Positions 49,703 to 52,737 of a stretch of DNA of 52,737 bases are shown here, in pieces; within the stretch, counting starts at the first letter, position 1, and every line of letters starts with the position of its first letter. The stretch is taken from positions 29,691 through 82,427 of the forward strand of contig NZ_AOJD01000075.1 of NCBI RefSeq assembly GCF_000337415.1. Direction: 5' to 3'. Position numbers and translations under genes: made by a program. The notes under the pieces were generated by a model. It was not told the origin of the DNA and did not search any database. It saw only the letters and a list, made by a program, of their open reading frames with translations. This DNA comes from Halorubrum tebenquichense DSM 14210. GTDB lineage: Archaea > Halobacteriota > Halobacteria > Halobacteriales > Haloferacaceae.

Positions 49703-49990
49703 CTACACGTCGACCGGGCAACCGTTGATCTCGCCGCCGGGCATCCCGTCGGCGAGCCAGTAGATAGAGAGGGTCAAGACGACGAGCACGCCCAGCGCGA
49801 ATTCCAGCCCGTCCAGCGGGAGGAATAGCAGCGAGGTCGAGACGCTCAAAAGCGAGAGCAGCCCGAGCAGCACCGCCGACCCGCAGGACGCACAGCCCGC
49901 CCCCAGCATCCCGAGGACGACGCCCGCGTCTCGGCGGGGGACCGCCACCGAGCCAACCGTTTTCAGGTCGGCGCGCGACTCGCCGCCCAT
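49703..49990 (-). CDS. Small membrane protein with GAGCASCG motif, possibly truncated
   Basis: A frame of up to 95 residues. The hydrophobic part begins VVLGMLGAGCASCGSAVLLG, has a second segment LEFALGVLVVLTLSIYWLA, and ends GGEINGCPVDV. I recall longer haloarchaeal proteins with this GAGCASCG helix and extra N-terminal helices, so this may lack its N-terminus. The ATG at 49990 overlaps the start codon of the divergent gene at 49989, and that gene's promoter would lie inside this one; an internal start at 49909 (ATG) or 49921 (GTG) is therefore possible. Confidence 0.55.
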   Translation of the reverse strand: MGGESRADLKTVGSVAVPRRDAGVVLGMLGAGCASCGSAVLLGLLSLLSVSTSLLFLPLDGLEFALGVLVVLTLSIYWLADGMPGGEINGCPVDV

Positions 49991-50192
49991 GGATCACCGC
50001 TGTCCCGACTGCGGCGTCACGATGGAAGAGGTCGAGTTCGGCATGGACGACGCGTGGAACGCCCACGTCAGGACCGGCGAGAAGCGGACGGGGCTGCTCG
50101 GCAAACTCGGGATGAACGAGCGGAAGTCGCTGACGACGGTGATGTGTCCCGAGTGCGGACTCGTCCGCCACTACGCCGAGTTCGAGGAGTGA
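49989..50192 (+). CDS. Small zinc-ribbon protein
   Basis: A 67-residue protein. CPDCGVTMEEVEFG near the start and MCPECGLVRHYAEF near the end supply two CPxC pairs for a zinc ribbon. The middle (HVRTGEKRTGLLGKLG) is basic/glycine-rich, possibly nucleic-acid contacting. Its ATG overlaps, on the opposite strand, the outermost possible start of the preceding membrane gene. Confidence 0.75.
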   Translation: MDHRCPDCGVTMEEVEFGMDDAWNAHVRTGEKRTGLLGKLGMNERKSLTTVMCPECGLVRHYAEFEE

Positions 50193-50256
50193 CGCGGGGG
50201 TAGCGAGGAGCGCCGGGGTGACCCATTCCTCGTTCCCGAATACCCGGTGCCACGGG

Positions 50257-50264
50257 GATTTTAC
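50257..50264 (+). promoter_or_regulatory. TATA-like box for the ABM-domain protein
   Basis: gattttac lies 27-34 bases before the ATG at 50291. Confidence 0.5.
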
Positions 50265-50290
50265 GCGTCACAGCCCACGGATCGACCGGA

Positions 50291-50596
50291 ATGTCCGACT
50301 CCGAGTACGCGCTTCAGGCACGGCTCGAAGCCAAGCCAGAGAAGGCCGACGAGGTGGCCGAGTTCCTCGAGTCCGCCCTCCCGGCGGCCGAGGCCGAGGA
50401 GCAGACGACGACGTGGTTCGCGCTGCGGCTCGACGAGACCACGTTCGGCATCTTCGACACGTTCCCCGACGAGGCGGGCCGACAGGCGCACCTCGACGGC
50501 GAGATCGCCGCGGAGCTGCTGGACCGCGCGGACGAACTGTTCGTGGAAGACCCACAGATCGACGAGATCGAAGTCCTCGCCGCGAAGCACTCCTGA
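50291..50596 (+). CDS. Antibiotic biosynthesis monooxygenase (ABM)-domain protein
   Basis: A 101-residue ferredoxin-like alpha/beta protein. ALQARLEAKPEKADEVAEFLES and TTTWFALRLDETTFGIFDTFPDEAGRQAHLDG (key F-D-x-F-x-D/E...H at about 56-70) match ABM/YgiN-type single domains. Such proteins include quinol monooxygenases and many of unknown role. No redox partner is adjacent, so function is open. Confidence 0.85.
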   Translation: MSDSEYALQARLEAKPEKADEVAEFLESALPAAEAEEQTTTWFALRLDETTFGIFDTFPDEAGRQAHLDGEIAAELLDRADELFVEDPQIDEIEVLAAKHS

Positions 50597-50668
50597 GCGG
50601 CTCCGCGTCGCGGCGGGCGACCTCCGAGCCGGACAACCGCGGGAGACACCGGACACATCCGGTCGGGG

Positions 50669-50676
50669 CTTTATTC
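50669..50676 (+). promoter_or_regulatory. TATA-like box for the gamma-glutamyltransferase
   Basis: ctttattc lies 24-31 bases before the ATG at 50700, fitting a leaderless transcript. Confidence 0.55.
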
Positions 50677-50699
50677 TCCCGGCCGCCGGAGGGGTGTGT

Positions 50700-52358
50700 A
50701 TGGAGCCAGACTTGGACCGGTTCACGTCTCGCCGGTCGACGGTGTACGGCCAGCGCGGCGTGGTGGCGACCAGTCAACCGCTCGCGAGCGAGGCGGGGAT
50801 CGAAGTGCTACGCGAGGGCGGCAACGCGTTCGACGCCGCGGTCGCCACCGCGGCCGCGCTCAACGTCGTCGAGCCGACCTCGACCGGCCTCGGCGGCGAC
50901 GTGTTCGCGCTGTACCGGACCGCCGACGGCGAGGTCGGCGCGATGCGCTCGTGCGGCGGCGCGCCGGCGGACGCGACGATCGAGAACGTCCGGGCCGCGC
51001 TCGCCGAGGACGACGACGCGGACTCGTACTACCCCGACGACGGCGGCTACGCGGTCGACGACGCCGGCGAGGCCGGGATGCCCTTCTACGGCCCGCACGC
51101 GGTCACGGTCCCCGGGACGGCGCGCGGCTGGGAGGCGACCGTCGAGGAACTGGGCCGGCTGAGCCTCGCGGACGCGCTCTCGCCCGCCATCCGCTACGCG
51201 ACCGAGGGCTACCCGGTGTCGGAGGTCATCGCCTCCTACTGGGCGAGCGCCGACGCGCTGTTCACCGACGACCACGCCCGCGAGGCGTTCCTGTTCGACG
51301 ACGAGCCGCCGGCGGTCGGCCAGACGGTGACGATGCCGCGTCTCGGCGAGTCGATGAAGAAGATCGCCGAGGAGGGGGCGGACGTCGTCTACGAGGGCGA
51401 GATCGCCGAGGCGATCGCCGACGAGGTCCAGTCGCAGGGCGGGTTCATGACCGTCGACGACCTCGCCGACTTCGAGGTCGAGTGGCCCGACCCCGTGTCG
51501 ACGACCTACAACGGGGCCGAGGTGTACGAACTGCCGCCGAACAACCAAGGGCTGATCGCCCTGGAGGCGCTCAACGTCGCGTCCGAACTCGGCGCGGGCG
51601 AGTACGACTACGACTCGCCGGAGCGCGTCCACTACTTCGCCGAGGCGTTGAAGCGGGCCTTCCACGACGGCCACCGCTACATCACCGACCCCGACTACGA
51701 GTCGAGTCCGCCGCTGGCGTCGAGCGAGTGGGCGGCCGAGCGCGCGTCCGGCGTCGGCGAGACCGCCTCGCACGACGTCTCCTTCGGCGTGCCGAACGCG
51801 AACGCCGAGGACGCCGACACCGTCCTCCTCACCGTCGCCGACGAGGAAGGCAACGTCGTCTCCTACATCAACTCGCGGTTCGCCGGCTTCGGCTCCGGCC
51901 TCGTCGCGGGCGACACGGGGATCGCCCTCCAGAACCGCGGGGCGTCGTTCTCGCTCGACCCGGACCACCCGAACGCGCTCGAACCCGGCAAGCGCCCCTT
52001 CCACACGCTCATTCCGGGCGTCGTGAAGTTCGACGAGGACGACTGGGCGGCGTTCGGCGTGATGGGCGGCTACATGCAGCCGCAGGGCCACGTACAGGTG
52101 ATCTCGAACCTCGTCGACTACGAGATGCCCCTCCAGCGGGCGCTCGACGAGCCGCGGTGGCGGTACCGCGAGAGCGGCGAACTGGCGCTCGAACCGCACT
52201 TCGACGACGACGCCGCGGCCAAGCTGGTCCGGAAGGACCACGACGTGCGGACGCTCTCGCCGGTCATGTTCGGCGGCGCGCAGATCGCCCGGAACCGGAA
52301 GGGCGTCCTCTCGGCCGCCACCGAACCCCGGAAGGACGGGAACGCACAGGGGTACTGA
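50700..52358 (+). CDS. ggt: Gamma-glutamyltransferase family protein
   Basis: A 552-residue Ntn-hydrolase. GGNAFDAAVATAAALNVVEP with GLGGDVFALY at the N-terminus and the processing-site region DADTVLLTVADEEGN with presumed nucleophile Thr374 are present; LEPGKRPFHTLIPG and MGGYMQPQGHVQVISN follow. The substrate-binding motif differs in detail from bacterial GGT, as in the archaeal/acylase-like branch, so the acyl donor may be other than glutathione, which haloarchaea lack (they use gamma-glutamylcysteine). No signal peptide is seen, so it appears cytoplasmic. Confidence 0.88.
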   Translation: MEPDLDRFTSRRSTVYGQRGVVATSQPLASEAGIEVLREGGNAFDAAVATAAALNVVEPTSTGLGGDVFALYRTADGEVGAMRSCGGAPADATIENVRAALAEDDDADSYYPDDGGYAVDDAGEAGMPFYGPHAVTVPGTARGWEATVEELGRLSLADALSPAIRYATEGYPVSEVIASYWASADALFTDDHAREAFLFDDEPPAVGQTVTMPRLGESMKKIAEEGADVVYEGEIAEAIADEVQSQGGFMTVDDLADFEVEWPDPVSTTYNGAEVYELPPNNQGLIALEALNVASELGAGEYDYDSPERVHYFAEALKRAFHDGHRYITDPDYESSPPLASSEWAAERASGVGETASHDVSFGVPNANAEDADTVLLTVADEEGNVVSYINSRFAGFGSGLVAGDTGIALQNRGASFSLDPDHPNALEPGKRPFHTLIPGVVKFDEDDWAAFGVMGGYMQPQGHVQVISNLVDYEMPLQRALDEPRWRYRESGELALEPHFDDDAAAKLVRKDHDVRTLSPVMFGGAQIARNRKGVLSAATEPRKDGNAQGY

Positions 52359-52588
52359 GACGCGACGAGCAGGGGGCCGGTCGTTGCCGCGAGCGCGGCG
52401 GCGACGACCTCGTTTCTGTCACGGATCCCTCCCAGCCGCGGACTTCCTTCCTGTCACTCCCGTGGAACGAAGCGCGTCCCGCGCCCGATCCTCGCTGAGC
52501 GAACCGGCCGTAAAAACGCGGTAGACCGGAAGCAGCCCGGTCTGATCGTCCGGCGGCCCGCGGTGTCGTATTTGTGGCCGTGGATACA

Positions 52589-52596
52589 CTTATAAC
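52589..52596 (+). promoter_or_regulatory. TATA-like box for the Tat lipoprotein gene
   Basis: cttataac lies 26-33 bases before the ATG at 52622; a second AT-rich ggtatacc follows at 52606-52613. Confidence 0.55.
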
Positions 52597-52621
52597 GGCT
52601 CGCATGGTATACCGTCACAGA

Positions 52622-52737
52622 ATGACGCGAAGAATCCAGCGACGCGACGTACTCAGAGGTGCCGGTGCGGTCGGGATCGCGGGGATCGCCGGCTGCTCGA
52701 CCGAGAGCGGCGACGGCGGGGACGGCGAGGATGGCGG
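52622..52737 (+). CDS. Tat-type lipoprotein, partial (window ends inside the gene)
   Basis: Only the first 38 residues are present. RRDVLRGAGAVGIAG is a twin-arginine signal, and IAGIAGC a lipobox with Cys at about 26; the following Gly/Asp/Glu-rich linker is typical of haloarchaeal substrate-binding proteins of ABC transporters. The product cannot be named further. Confidence 0.75.
   Translation, partial: MTRRIQRRDVLRGAGAVGIAGIAGCSTESGDGGDGEDG

Noticed and set aside
49589-49828. 79-codon frame starting in the right-hand direct repeat
   Set aside because: Arg/Thr-rich and antisense to the small membrane gene. A different frame fits the restored interrupted gene better.
50247-50699. In-frame extension of the gamma-glutamyltransferase
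   Set aside because: It overlaps the ABM-domain gene in another frame and lacks a signal or domain; a TATA-like box supports the start at 50700.

Overview
The window comes from a haloarchaeon, most likely Halorubrum or a close relative. Most of it is very GC-rich. Nearly every protein is strongly acidic, secreted proteins carry Tat-type lipoprotein signals, and the gene set is archaeal: TFE, the GHMP-type shikimate kinase, GTP cyclohydrolase III, a Trm56-type tRNA methyltransferase and a KaiC-like ATPase. Many genes have a TATA-like element 22-30 bases before the start codon, the spacing expected of leaderless haloarchaeal transcripts. Genus assignment is an inference; no rRNA gene is present.

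Left part (1-13.7 kb): one copy of a GC-rich dispersed repeat, an acetyltransferase, an aldo/keto reductase, a bat-type regulator, a dead IS6-family element, a divergent nickel permease/NikR pair, a chorismate mutase-shikimate kinase operon, a tightly overlapping lipoprotein-membrane protein-lipoprotein operon, a ferredoxin, tRNA-Leu(UAA) with a duplicated 3' end, a second copy of the repeat abutting a broken oxidase-like gene end, a CBS protein and MenB.

Middle (13.7-41.2 kb): mostly core genes, including GTP cyclohydrolase III, a HAD phosphatase, DUF92 protein, HisI, PurC, Trm56, TFE and an NAD kinase-like protein. Three loci stand out. A catabolic cluster at 20.7-26.8 kb holds an acyl-CoA dehydrogenase, an enolase-superfamily sugar-acid dehydratase, a LarA-like (nickel racemase/epimerase family) protein, an atypical SDR, a cupin and an FAH-family hydrolase, which together look like a sugar-acid degradation route. 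It is followed by a Dna2-like nuclease-helicase. A KaiC-like ATPase is transcribed divergently from a histidine kinase whose PAS domain keeps the LOV cysteine.

Right part (41.2-52.7 kb): base composition drops over an NhaC-family antiporter and a LysE-family exporter, and this block ends in what looks like the decayed 3' end of an IS1341-type (TnpB) element. After an acetyltransferase, PRPP synthase and a zinc-finger protein comes a 1.76-kb AT-rich islet bounded by an exact 14-bp direct repeat. The islet interrupts a short reading frame and carries one intact gene, an orphan multi-spanning membrane protein. The window ends with small conserved genes, a gamma-glutamyltransferase and the start of a Tat lipoprotein gene. 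The islet, the sugar-acid cluster, the LOV kinase/KaiC pair and the mobile-element scars are the places most likely to hold something new. No CRISPR array, rRNA gene or intact integrase was seen.
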